From contig QCJW01000013.1 in the NCBI GenBank assembly GCA_003215775.1, positions 1 through 48,582 of the forward strand: a DNA stretch of 48,582 bases, read 5' to 3'. The notes under the pieces were generated by a model, which searched no databases, was not told the origin of the DNA, and saw only the letters and a program-made list of their open reading frames with translations. The position numbers were made by a program, and so were the translations under genes. Positions 16,727 to 25,425 of the stretch are shown in pieces. The stretch's first letter is position 1, and each line of letters starts with the position of its first letter. Origin of the DNA: Prochlorococcus sp. AG-409-G20 (GTDB lineage Bacteria; Cyanobacteriota; Cyanobacteriia; PCC-6307; Cyanobiaceae).

Positions 16727-19348
16727 ATGGCTGATCCTATGGGACCGTCAAGCGTTGGTCCCGGCGAGTCCGATGATCGGATAATCCAGACAGATCTTCG
16801 TAATGAGATGTCGCGCTCCTATTTGGAGTATGCGATGAGTGTCATTGTTGGTAGGGCATTGCCTGATGCCCGAGATGGATTGAAGCCAGTTCATAGACGC
16901 ATCCTTTATGCGATGTATGAACTTGGTTTGACGAGTGATAGGCCTTATCGAAAATGTGCACGTGTTGTAGGAGAAGTTCTAGGTAAGTATCACCCGCATG
17001 GTGATACAGCTGTTTATGACGCATTAGTGCGCATGGCCCAGGATTTTTCTATGCAAATGCCTCTTATTGATGGCCATGGCAATTTTGGTTCAGTAGATAA
17101 TGATCCTCCGGCTGCAATGAGATATACGGAATCAAGATTAATGTCTCTTACAACAGACAGTTTGCTTGAAGATATTGAAGCTGAAACGGTTGACTTCTCA
17201 GATAATTTTGATGGTTCTCAGCAAGAACCAACTGTATTGCCTGCACGTATTCCACAGCTATTACTTAATGGATCCTCAGGAATTGCAGTTGGAATGGCAA
17301 CAAATATTCCTCCGCATAATTTAGGTGAGTTAATTGACGGGCTTCAGGAGCTTATTAGTAATCCAGATATAGAGAATAAGGATCTCTTTAAGATTATCAA
17401 GGGTCCTGATTTTCCAACTGGTGGACAGATACTTGGCACTAATGGAATAAAAGAAACTTATCTTTCTGGTAGAGGCTCTATAACCATGAGAGGTGTTGCA
17501 TGTATTGAGACAATAGAGACAGCTGGAAGGCCCGATAGAGATGCAGTGATTATTACGCAATTACCGTACCAAACAAATAAAGCAGCACTTATTGAGAGGA
17601 TTGCAGATATGGTTAATGAAAAGAGATTGGAAGGTATATCTGATATAAGAGATGAAAGTGATCGTGATGGTATGAGGATAGTAGTTGAGTTAAGACGAGA
17701 CTCTTATCCTCAAGTAGTTTTAAATAATCTTTTTAAACTAACTCCTCTTCAGAGTAATTTTAGTGCCAATATGTTGGCTCTGGTAAATGGAGAGCCAGTC
17801 ACACTTGATTTGCTAAAAATGTTACAAGTCTTTCTTGACTTTAGAGTTGAAACTATAGAAAGAAGGACTAGATATTTCCTTAGGAAGGCGGAGGAAAGAG
17901 ACCATATTCTCTTAGGGTTACTAACAGCTTTGGATCAACTTGACCCTATTATTTCACTAATAAGAGCTGCTTCTGATGCACCTACTGCTAGGAATCAACT
18001 TCAGGAAAGGCATGGATTAACCGAAGTTCAAGCAGATGCAATCCTTCAGATGCAATTAAGAAGATTAACTGCGCTAGAGGCGGACAAGATAAAACTTGAA
18101 CATGAGGATTTGGTTGTTAAAATTGCAGATTTTAAAGACATCCTATCTAAGAGAGATAGAGTCTTAGATTTGATAAGAGAGGAGCTATCTAAATTACGTG
18201 AGAAGTATTCTTCACCTCGTCGGACAGAAATTTTAGATCTGGGTTCTGGAATTGAGGATATAGATTTAATTGCAAATGAGAGATCTGTTGTCTTACTTAC
18301 AGAAACAGGATATTTAAAAAGAATGCCTGTTAAAGAGTTTGAAGCAACTAGTAGGGGAACACGAGGAAAGGCCGGAACTAGGAGTCAGGGAGAGGAAGAA
18401 GTTAAGCAATTTATTAGTTGTAATGATCATGACAGCCTTATTTTATTTAGTGATAGAGGTGTTGCTTATGCACTAGCTGCTTACAGAGTTCCTCAATGTA
18501 GTAGATCAGCTAAAGGAACACCAGTAGTTCAGTTATTGCCAATTCCACGTGAAGAAGCTATTACATCACTTTTGGCATTATCTTCATTTGATGAAGATAC
18601 TTATTTGTTGATGCTTACTAAAGGTGGCTTTATTAAAAGAACCTCTTTGGCAGCTTTCAGTAAAATCCGCTCTAATGGACTTATTGCTATAGGTTTAGAA
18701 GATGGAGATGCACTTACGTGGGTCAGATTAGCTATTTCAGGGGATAGTGTTCTAATTGGATCTCGAAAAGGAATGACTATTCATTTTCGATTAAATGATG
18801 ATGAGTTGAGACCATTAGGACGAACTGCCCGAGGTGTTAGGTCAATGAACTTGAGATCTGGAGATTCTTTGGTGAGCATGGATGTATTGCCTTCTGAGCT
18901 TGCTGATGAGGTGGATAAAAGCTCAAATGTGGAATCTGGGAGTGAAAGTGAGGCCTCTGCTAATGGGCCATGGGTTCTTGTAGCATCCGCTACTGGGCTA
19001 GGAAAGCGAGTGCCTGTTACACAATTTAGGCTTCAAAAGAGGGCTGGCATGGGGTTGCGTGCAATGAAATTCAGAAGAGAAGGTGACCAGTTGGTTGGTT
19101 TAAAGGTTTTGGGACAAGGGGAGGAGATTCTATTGGTAAGCGAGAAGGGTGTTATCGTTCGAACAAGTGCTGATCAGATTCCACAGCAATCCAGAGCCGC
19201 TACAGGCGTTAAATTGCAAAAACTTGATTCCGGTGATCGTTTGTCGGAAGTGGTATTAGTACCTCCTGAACCTGAGGAAGATCAAACACAAACCACTCAG
19301 AATGAAATAGATAAAACTACAGATTCTCAGGAAACACCCCCTGTTTGA
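16727..19348 (+). CDS. gyrA: DNA gyrase subunit A
   Basis: GyrA is the DNA breakage-reunion subunit that with GyrB introduces negative supercoils. Counting from the ATG at 16727 (873 aa; a TTG at 16709 is also in frame), Tyr133 in [10 protein letters not shown] is the catalytic tyrosine. The winged-helix ([11 protein letters not shown]), tower and coiled-coil gate ([12 protein letters not shown]) follow. The C-terminal six-bladed propeller shows repeats such as [10 protein letters not shown] and [14 protein letters not shown]. The GyrA-box position reads SRGTRGKAG rather than QRRGGKG, so a ParC-type paralogue deserves consideration, although the propeller is complete. An acidic Gln/Thr-rich tail ends the protein. 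Its stop overlaps the next start. Confidence 0.95.
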   Translation: MADPMGPSSVGPGESDDRIIQTDLRNEMSRSYLEYAMSVIVGRALPDARDGLKPVHRRILYAMYELGLTSDRPYRKCARVVGEVLGKYHPHGDTAVYDALVRMAQDFSMQMPLIDGHGNFGSVDNDPPAAMRYTESRLMSLTTDSLLEDIEAETVDFSDNFDGSQQEPTVLPARIPQLLLNGSSGIAVGMATNIPPHNLGELIDGLQELISNPDIENKDLFKIIKGPDFPTGGQILGTNGIKETYLSGRGSITMRGVACIETIETAGRPDRDAVIITQLPYQTNKAALIERIADMVNEKRLEGISDIRDESDRDGMRIVVELRRDSYPQVVLNNLFKLTPLQSNFSANMLALVNGEPVTLDLLKMLQVFLDFRVETIERRTRYFLRKAEERDHILLGLLTALDQLDPIISLIRAASDAPTARNQLQERHGLTEVQADAILQMQLRRLTALEADKIKLEHEDLVVKIADFKDILSKRDRVLDLIREELSKLREKYSSPRRTEILDLGSGIEDIDLIANERSVVLLTETGYLKRMPVKEFEATSRGTRGKAGTRSQGEEEVKQFISCNDHDSLILFSDRGVAYALAAYRVPQCSRSAKGTPVVQLLPIPREEAITSLLALSSFDEDTYLLMLTKGGFIKRTSLAAFSKIRSNGLIAIGLEDGDALTWVRLAISGDSVLIGSRKGMTIHFRLNDDELRPLGRTARGVRSMNLRSGDSLVSMDVLPSELADEVDKSSNVESGSESEASANGPWVLVASATGLGKRVPVTQFRLQKRAGMGLRAMKFRREGDQLVGLKVLGQGEEILLVSEKGVIVRTSADQIPQQSRAATGVKLQKLDSGDRLSEVVLVPPEPEEDQTQTTQNEIDKTTDSQETPPV

Positions 19349-20586
19349 CATTGAACACAACATCTGATGTGTTAGTCATGGGTGCTGGTCCTGCAGCTCT
19401 TTGTATTGTTGCAGAATTAGTAGAACAAGGTCTTTCCGTTACTGCCTTGGCTTCACATGCTCCTGATAAACCTTGGCCGAATACTTATGGAATATGGGCT
19501 GAAGAACTTGAATCTTTAGGGATGGCATCTTTATTAGGTCATAGATGGACTAATACTGTTAGTTTTTTTGGAAATGGCATTGGAAATGAAGGAAAGGCTC
19601 CTGTAAATCATGATTTTGATTATGGCTTGTTCGATCAATCTGCATTGCAAAAGGCATTATTACGACGATGCGGAGAGCTTTTATGGCATAAAGAAACTGC
19701 TAAAGATATTTGTTTGCAGGGTGCAAATACAGAAGTTATTTGTAGCTCTGGTAACAGTTATAAGGCTAGATTAGTTATTGATGCAAGTGGTCACCGAAGT
19801 CCTTTTATTAAGAGACCTCATTATGAATCTATAGCACAGCAATCTGCCTACGGAATAGTTGGACGATTTACGTCTCCTCCAGTAGATAATGGTCAATTTG
19901 TTTTAATGGATTTTCGACCTGATCATCTAACTAAAGAAGAGATACTTCAGCCTCCAACTTTTTTATATGCAATGGATTTTGGTGAAGATATTTTCTTTGT
20001 CGAAGAAACATCATTGGCTTTTTCTCCTCCTCTTTCATGGAATACTTTAAAAGAAAGGCTTCATTCTAGGTTGAGTCATAGAGGTGTTGAGATTGTAGAA
20101 GTTATTCATGAAGAATATTGTTTATTCCCAATGAATTTGCCATTACCTTATAGAAATCAACCTCTCTTGGCATTTGGTGGTGCAGCAAGTATGGTTCATC
20201 CTGCCTCTGGTTATATGGTTGGAGCTTTGTTAAGGAGAGCCCCAACTCTTGCCAGGAAATTGGCTAAATACATGAATGCTCATCCTAATTGGGATTCAAA
20301 AACTTTGGCTAGAAAAGGTTGGAAGGTCCTTTGGCCTTTAGAACTTGTCCAGCGACATCGACTTTATCAATACGGGCTTAAGAGGTTGATGAGCTTTGAT
20401 GAGCTATATCTTCGTCAGTTCTTTGCAACATTTTTTCGTCTACCTAGAGAGGATTGGTCTGGATTTCTTGCAAACACTTTGCCTTTGCCAAGGTTGTTGA
20501 TGGTTATGCTTAGACTATTCTTTTTGTCTCCAAAAAAGATCAAGTTAGGTATGATTTTTGGAGCATCAAATTCAAATAAATATTAA
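19345..20586 (+). CDS. crtL: Lycopene cyclase, CrtL family (probably beta)
   Basis: This flavoprotein cyclises the ends of lycopene, leading to the beta-carotene and zeaxanthin of the photosynthetic membranes. The 413-residue sequence has an N-terminal dinucleotide-binding motif ([17 protein letters not shown]), the family segment [15 protein letters not shown], the [12 protein letters not shown] second motif and the C-terminal [20 protein letters not shown] region. Prochlorococcus carries two such enzymes, one also forming epsilon rings; I favour the beta enzyme but cannot prove it from sequence alone. The start is a TTG overlapping the gyrA stop (TTGA), with a second TTG at 19351. The 3' end overlaps the convergent GH57 gene by 4 bp. 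Confidence 0.9.
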   Translation: MTLNTTSDVLVMGAGPAALCIVAELVEQGLSVTALASHAPDKPWPNTYGIWAEELESLGMASLLGHRWTNTVSFFGNGIGNEGKAPVNHDFDYGLFDQSALQKALLRRCGELLWHKETAKDICLQGANTEVICSSGNSYKARLVIDASGHRSPFIKRPHYESIAQQSAYGIVGRFTSPPVDNGQFVLMDFRPDHLTKEEILQPPTFLYAMDFGEDIFFVEETSLAFSPPLSWNTLKERLHSRLSHRGVEIVEVIHEEYCLFPMNLPLPYRNQPLLAFGGAASMVHPASGYMVGALLRRAPTLARKLAKYMNAHPNWDSKTLARKGWKVLWPLELVQRHRLYQYGLKRLMSFDELYLRQFFATFFRLPREDWSGFLANTLPLPRLLMVMLRLFFLSPKKIKLGMIFGASNSNKY

Positions 20587-22184
20587 TTTGACCAGTCCGC
20601 TAAACTAATTTCGGGGAAAATAAAATCCTCATTCTCTATCCGTTCTAAATCAGATATCGTTAGTTCTTTTTTATTTTCTATTACACTAATTAAAAACCAG
20701 AAACGATTGAGATGTCTGTTTATTCGATTCTTTGCTAAATCCGTGGTTGTTCCTGCGCGTAGAATGAAGCTCCAATCAGATGATTGAGATAGTAGAAGTT
20801 CGCGAAGTGCTTGTTTTATAATTCTAATTTGATTCTGGTCTGATATTTCATTCTCCAAAATCTTCGTCATGGATTTACTTGCTTTATTCCATTGAATGAC
20901 TACCCAGTCGTTATTTTCATTTAGCCAGTAATTATGATATCCGCCTTGTCCCCAACTTGATGGAGATGGATCACATAGCTGGAGTTTTGGGTTTTGATTT
21001 AATACATCTCTAAGGTGAGTAAATTTAATTTCCATATTTTCGGCTTGTTTATATAATTCAGAAAGGAAATCTGGACCTTCAAACCACCAGTGACCAAACA
21101 ATTCGGCATCAAAGGGTGCGACCAGTAAAGGTTTGTGACCCATTGAGAGTCTTAATCGATTTAATTGGACTCCGCGTGAAAATAAATATTGGTTAGCATG
21201 CTCTTTTGTTTGTTTTGCTGCAATATTGGGCTCGTAGAAAGCTTTCTTGTTTAAAGGTGTGTTTCTTCCCGTAACTTTGTGAAGCTTTAAACCTAAAGGT
21301 CTGGCCTCGTTTATCCCTATCTTTTTGATTGTTTCTAAAGGAAGATCCCATCCAAGATCTCTATGGAACTCTCTATAGGAAGAATTGCCTGGATAGCCTT
21401 CCTTTGCTGACCAGACAGGAAGAGTTGATTCGCTATCTCTTCCGAAGAAAGCTACTCCATTTTTAGTACAAATTGGTGCATATAATCCATATCTTGGTCT
21501 TGGTTTGGCATGTAGTAATCCATGGCCGTCAAGAATTGCATAGCGAAAGCCAGCTTCTCTTAGATAAAAGTCAAGACCTTCGTAGTAGGCGCATTCTGGG
21601 AGCCAGATCCCTAGTGGCTTGTTTTTAAAACAACGTAGATGTTCTTTAAAGGCAGTTTCAAGTTGGCACTTAATTGCTTCGGGGTTTTCTCTTAGAAGTG
21701 GCAAATATCCGTGAGTTGCTGCACAAGTTAGAAGATCTACTACTCCAGAAATCTGAAGTTTTTTGAAGCGACTTATTAGATCACCATTACATAATGACCA
21801 ATCTGACAATTGTTTCTTGATTTTTAATTCAAGATGTCTTGCTGCGATAGAGCTGTTAGAACTTGCTCCTAGAAAGTCTTTTTCGAGTTCATCTTTCAAT
21901 AAAGCAAGTCTATTTCTGATCCATTTTGGGAATCTACTTTTTAAATCTTCATCTCTAAAAAGTGTTACCAGAGTCGGGGAGAGCCCAATCGTAATTTTTG
22001 GGTTTTGATGTCTTGAGTAGGCTTCCTCAAGCATTCTAAGCAGAGGAAGGTAGCACTCCATTAGTGCTTGAAAATACCAGTCCTCTTCAAGAGAACCAGG
22101 CTCATTTGACCGCACATATGGCAGATGAGCATGCAGAACAAGGGCTAGTTCACCTTTGGCCAACTTTGTACGATTGCTGTTCAA
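20583..22184 (-). CDS. GH57 1,4-alpha-glucan branching enzyme (DUF1957-containing)
   Basis: The 533-residue protein is a glycoside hydrolase family 57 enzyme of the branching type. The N terminus has the HAHLPYVR metal/substrate loop. Glu197 in GIWLPECAYYEG matches the catalytic nucleophile, and Asp359 in PFDAELFGHWWFEGP the acid/base. The C-terminal helical DUF1957 domain, including the SSWGQGGYHNYWL motif, completes the branching-enzyme architecture. It would introduce alpha-1,6 branches into glycogen. It is monocistronic, convergent with crtL and divergent from leuA. The start ATG precedes the beta-strand by only 14 residues, as expected for the family. Confidence 0.92.
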   Translation of the reverse strand: MNSNRTKLAKGELALVLHAHLPYVRSNEPGSLEEDWYFQALMECYLPLLRMLEEAYSRHQNPKITIGLSPTLVTLFRDEDLKSRFPKWIRNRLALLKDELEKDFLGASSNSSIAARHLELKIKKQLSDWSLCNGDLISRFKKLQISGVVDLLTCAATHGYLPLLRENPEAIKCQLETAFKEHLRCFKNKPLGIWLPECAYYEGLDFYLREAGFRYAILDGHGLLHAKPRPRYGLYAPICTKNGVAFFGRDSESTLPVWSAKEGYPGNSSYREFHRDLGWDLPLETIKKIGINEARPLGLKLHKVTGRNTPLNKKAFYEPNIAAKQTKEHANQYLFSRGVQLNRLRLSMGHKPLLVAPFDAELFGHWWFEGPDFLSELYKQAENMEIKFTHLRDVLNQNPKLQLCDPSPSSWGQGGYHNYWLNENNDWVVIQWNKASKSMTKILENEISDQNQIRIIKQALRELLLSQSSDWSFILRAGTTTDLAKNRINRHLNRFWFLISVIENKKELTISDLERIENEDFIFPEISLADWSN

Positions 22185-22227
22185 TGAATTTATACCTTAC
22201 TTAGGCACTTAGATTAATCTTCAGTCT

Positions 22228-22311
22228 ATGAGGGCTCTTTTTCTTCAATTAGCCCTGAATCCTGATTTGCTCCTATATAGCTTTGAAAGAATTAATTCTG
22301 CATTGTTTTAG
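22228..22311 (+). CDS. Leu-rich 27-codon ORF upstream of leuA (possible leader peptide)
   Basis: An ATG-to-TAG ORF of 27 codons lies 122 bp upstream of leuA on the same strand. Eight of the 27 codons specify Leu, including three in a row (TTG CTC CTA), which is the pattern of amino-acid leader peptides used in attenuation. I see no Shine-Dalgarno sequence. The only hairpin between it and leuA (ACTGAA/TTCAGT, about 22379-22396) is not followed by a T-run. It could equally be a chance ORF in the shared leader between the GH57 gene and leuA. Confidence 0.25.
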   Translation: MRALFLQLALNPDLLLYSFERINSALF

Positions 22312-22433
22312 AGAAATTGACCTTTTTGTTAATTCAGGGATCTTTAGAGTTTGAGATGGTTTGATCATTCTTGATGAGACTGAATTAGACTTCAGTAGAC
22401 AAAGATCATTCGAATAGTTTTTTCAAGGTTTTT

Positions 22434-24056
22434 ATGGCCAAGGATCCAGGTCGAGTCCTTATATTTGACACTACTCTCAGAGATGGTGAGCAATCTCCAG
22501 GTGCAAGTTTAAATTTGGAAGAAAAGCTCGCAATTGCGCAACAATTAGCAAGGCTTGGAGTTGATGTTATAGAGGCTGGTTTCCCATTTGCGAGTCAAGG
22601 TGATTTTGCTGCTGTCCAAAAAATCGCTGAAATTGTTGGTGGAGATGAAGGCCCTGTGATATGTGGCTTGGCCAGGGCTTCTAAGGCTGATATTCAAGCT
22701 TGTGGAGAAGCAATTTTACCGGCCCCAAAAAAAAGAATTCATACTTTTATTGCCACGAGTGATATTCATTTAGAACACAAACTTCGTAAAACCAGAAAAG
22801 AAGTTTTAGAAATTGTTCCAGAGATGGTTCAATTCGCTAGATCTTTAGTTGATGATGTTGAATTCTCTTGTGAAGATGCTGGTAGAAGTGATCCTGAATT
22901 TTTGTTTGAGGTTATTGAGCAAGCAATAGCAGCAGGTGCGGGAACTATAAATATTCCAGATACGGTTGGATATACAACTCCATCAGAATTTGGAGAGCTT
23001 ATTTCTTTAATTAATAAAAATGTGCCAAATATAAATGAAGCTATCTTGTCAGTTCATGGACATAATGATTTGGGCTTGGCAGTAGCAAACTTTCTTGAAG
23101 CTGTTAAGAGTGGAGCAAGACAACTTGAATGCACTATTAATGGAATTGGCGAGAGGGCTGGTAATGCAGCCTTAGAAGAACTGGTAATGGGTCTCCATGT
23201 AAGAAGAAGTTATTTCAATCCATATTTTGGAAGGGAACCTGATTGCCCTACACCTCTTACCGCTGTAAGAACTGAAGAAATAACTAAAACCTCTCGATTG
23301 GTTTCTAATCTAACTGGAATGGTTGTACAACCAAACAAGGCAATAGTTGGAGCAAATGCATTTGCGCATGAATCGGGCATTCATCAGGACGGAGTTCTTA
23401 AGAATCGACTTACATATGAAATAGTTGATGCTCGAACTATTGGTTTAAATAAAAATAGGATTTCATTAGGTAAATTAAGTGGTAGAAGTGCTGTAAGAGC
23501 AAGACTAGAGGAACTTGGTTATGATCTTAATAGAGAGGATTTAAACGAAGCATTTACTAGGTTTAAAGAACTGGCTGACCGTAAAAGAGATATTTCAGAT
23601 AGAGATCTTGAAGCAATTGTTAGTGAGCAAGTTCAACAGCCTGAATCTCGATTCCAATTGCGTCATGTTCAAGTTAGTTGTGGCACTTCTCTTAAGCCAA
23701 CAGCAACTATTACTCTTTCAGAGCAAGGTGGAGAAGAACAGACTGCAGTTTCTATTGGCACCGGTCCTGTTGATGCCGTCTGTAGAGCCCTTCATATACT
23801 TTGTGGTGAGTCAAATGAACTGGTTGAATTCTCTGTTAAATCAGTTACAGAAGGTATTGATGCAATCGGTGAAGTGACAATAAGGTTGAGGAGCGAAGGA
23901 AAACTTTATTCAGGTCATTCTGCAGATACTGATGTAGTTGTTGCTTCAGCTCAAGCATATGTAAATGCACTTAATAGACTTCTTGATAGTCAATTAAAAG
24001 CTTCTATACATCCTCAGAAAGATGAAGTTAAAGCAGAAGGTATAGCTCGAATCTAA
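22434..24056 (+). CDS. leuA: 2-Isopropylmalate synthase
   Basis: LeuA condenses acetyl-CoA with 2-oxoisovalerate, the first step of leucine synthesis, and is feedback-inhibited by leucine. The 540-residue protein begins near the active site ([14 protein letters not shown]). It has the metal-binding [12 protein letters not shown] and [13 protein letters not shown] motifs and the [13 protein letters not shown] region, and ends in the C-terminal regulatory dimer domain (about residues 395-530, starting RHVQVSCGT). The ATG is preceded by CAAGG. It is transcribed alone, with a weak hairpin terminator about 50 bp downstream. Confidence 0.97.
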   Translation: MAKDPGRVLIFDTTLRDGEQSPGASLNLEEKLAIAQQLARLGVDVIEAGFPFASQGDFAAVQKIAEIVGGDEGPVICGLARASKADIQACGEAILPAPKKRIHTFIATSDIHLEHKLRKTRKEVLEIVPEMVQFARSLVDDVEFSCEDAGRSDPEFLFEVIEQAIAAGAGTINIPDTVGYTTPSEFGELISLINKNVPNINEAILSVHGHNDLGLAVANFLEAVKSGARQLECTINGIGERAGNAALEELVMGLHVRRSYFNPYFGREPDCPTPLTAVRTEEITKTSRLVSNLTGMVVQPNKAIVGANAFAHESGIHQDGVLKNRLTYEIVDARTIGLNKNRISLGKLSGRSAVRARLEELGYDLNREDLNEAFTRFKELADRKRDISDRDLEAIVSEQVQQPESRFQLRHVQVSCGTSLKPTATITLSEQGGEEQTAVSIGTGPVDAVCRALHILCGESNELVEFSVKSVTEGIDAIGEVTIRLRSEGKLYSGHSADTDVVVASAQAYVNALNRLLDSQLKASIHPQKDEVKAEGIARI

Positions 24057-24107
24057 CTTGTTTAATTGATAAGGAATAATTCTTGTTAAATTATCTGTAG
24101 TGTGTTT

Positions 24108-24120
24108 AGCCTTAAAGGCT
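24108..24120 (+). terminator. Possible terminator of leuA
   Basis: AGCCT-TAA-AGGCT forms a 5-bp hairpin followed by TTTC, 52 bp after the leuA stop. The stem is short and the loop tight, so this is a weak candidate. Confidence 0.4.
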
Positions 24121-24187
24121 TTTCGTTATAAATACCTATGTAATGAGATGTGAGATAATAATTCTAAAGATAACCAGGTGAAGATAA

Positions 24188-24430
24188 ATGGTTCTTAATC
24201 GAAGACTTTATCGCTTGGCTGGCCTTGATGGAAATCCTCATCCAGTTTTAGATACTCCCTACGAGTCAATTGATGCTGCCATGAAGGCTGCAAAGAATTG
24301 GTGCAGAAATCAAGGTTTTGGTAATTCTTGCCTACATGGTGGAATCGGAGTTGAAGTCCTTACTTCTACTGGGGATTGGAGGACAATTAGATATCCAAGT
24401 AGCTGCCTAAATAACGGTTTGTCGCTTTAG
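24188..24430 (+). CDS. Small cysteine-containing hypothetical protein (80 aa)
   Basis: I do not recognise a named family. The 80-residue protein begins with a basic segment (MVLNRRLYRLAGLDGNP), then an amphipathic helix (SIDAAMKAAKNWC), and a glycine-rich beta region (GIGVEVLTSTGDWRTIRYPSSC). Three cysteines (39, 48, 73) are present, without a metal-binding spacing I can name. There is no signal peptide. It is followed after 4 bp by the thiamine-binding-type protein, so the two are probably one operon. A likely extended -10 (TGTGAGATAATAAT) lies about 35 bp upstream. Confidence 0.7.
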   Translation: MVLNRRLYRLAGLDGNPHPVLDTPYESIDAAMKAAKNWCRNQGFGNSCLHGGIGVEVLTSTGDWRTIRYPSSCLNNGLSL

Positions 24431-24434
24431 AAAT

Positions 24435-24734
24435 ATGTGGGCAAGCGTAGACCTTTGTGTAATTCCAGTGTCTGAGGGAATATCTCTGAACATGTATATC
24501 GCGACTTGTTTAAAGATAATCAAGAGGAGTGGACTTGAATATGAACTTGGCCCAAATGGAACTGCTATAGAAGGCGAATGGCACCAAGTTTCTCAGTGTG
24601 TTGAGGAATGCCATCGAGCTGTTCATGCTCTAGGAGCAGTGAGGATATTCAGTATTTTGAAAATAAATACTCGAAGTGATAAGAAGCAATCTTTCAGGGA
24701 AAAGGTTCCTAGCGTCACGCAAATTAGTTCCTGA
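24435..24734 (+). CDS. MTH1187/YkoF-family thiamine-binding protein
   Basis: The 99-residue protein matches the small ferredoxin-like MTH1187 family (formerly DUF77). Landmarks are the VDLCVIPVSEG first strand, a YIATCLKIIKRSGLEYELGPNGTAIEGEW centre and ECHRAVHALGAVRIFSILKINTRSDK at the end. Family members bind thiamine or related pyrimidines as tetramers and are thought to assist thiamine handling or transport. No thi genes or TPP riboswitch lie nearby. The gene follows the 80-residue hypothetical after 4 bp. The ligand in cyanobacteria is untested as far as I know. Confidence 0.85.
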   Translation: MWASVDLCVIPVSEGISLNMYIATCLKIIKRSGLEYELGPNGTAIEGEWHQVSQCVEECHRAVHALGAVRIFSILKINTRSDKKQSFREKVPSVTQISS

Positions 24735-24764
24735 ATTAATAGATAATAATTCTAAATTATCTAT

Positions 24765-24884
24765 ATGTTTTTCTTAGATAAGCCTTTTGCATTGCTAATT
24801 GGTTTGGGGTTTATCGTTATTTGGTATTATTCAATTAACAAAATTCAGTACTCATTGATTTCGTTGTATTCATATTGCTTATGA
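24765..24884 (+). CDS. Possible 39-aa single-helix membrane peptide
   Basis: An ATG-to-TGA ORF of 39 codons encodes one hydrophobic helix (LDKPFALLIGLGFIVIWYYS) followed by a polar tail, in the otherwise empty 245-bp gap between the thiamine-binding gene and the next gene. No ribosome-binding site is visible. The size resembles small thylakoid subunits, but I do not recognise the sequence and it may be chance in AT-rich DNA. Confidence 0.2.
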   Translation: MFFLDKPFALLIGLGFIVIWYYSINKIQYSLISLYSYCL

Positions 24885-24979
24885 AAGAGATTTCTAGCTT
24901 AAGCAAAAAATTATAAAACTTTTTTATATAAGTTCAAATTTATCAATAGTCTAAAGTTGTTAAGCGCTAAGGAGGCCTA

Positions 24980-25372
24980 ATGAATGCTGGTGTACGAGGT
25001 TATTGGCTAATGACCTGGACTGGTTTGTTGGCTAATGTTGCTGCCTTGCCAGTGATTGCATTGGTTGCATTTGCAGGTCCACCATTGCAAACAGCAAATA
25101 TAAGCTTGGCAATTAGTTTGGCTTGGCCAGCTGCGATTGTTGGAATTGTTGCATGTGCAGGCTTGATGGCGGAAAGACGATGGGGAGGGGTCATGGCTTT
25201 GGTCTCATTGTCTATGGCTCTATCTGCATCTTTGCCATATGGAATTGTTAGATTAGTTCTTGTTAGAGACCCTCACGCATTAAGTGGAATTTCTTTGCTG
25301 TTAGCTATTTTAAATTTGTTGGCATTGATATACTGGGCTAGACCAATTCATAGAAAAAATATAAGGTTATGA
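24980..25372 (+). CDS. Small integral membrane protein (130 aa)
   Basis: The function is not recognised. The protein has four hydrophobic segments at about 6-30, 38-60, 66-88 and 100-120, with short basic loops and a positively charged C-terminal tail (HRKNIRL), consistent with a four-helix membrane protein. The start is unusually well defined: AAGGAGG lies 6 nt before the ATG, a near-perfect Shine-Dalgarno that most genes here lack, which suggests strong translation. It converges with the HD-domain gene. Confidence 0.75.
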   Translation: MNAGVRGYWLMTWTGLLANVAALPVIALVAFAGPPLQTANISLAISLAWPAAIVGIVACAGLMAERRWGGVMALVSLSMALSASLPYGIVRLVLVRDPHALSGISLLLAILNLLALIYWARPIHRKNIRL

Positions 25373-25425
25373 TTGCTATTCTAATAGGAATGGTTTTGCT
25401 TGAAGATATTTGTAATAGCATATAT

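Noticed and set aside
18350-18382. Degenerate GyrA box (SRGTRGKAG) as evidence that the gene is parC
   Set aside because: The C-terminal propeller is full length with several GyrA-like blade motifs, and as far as I recall cyanobacterial GyrA boxes often deviate from QRRGGKG; kept as gyrA.
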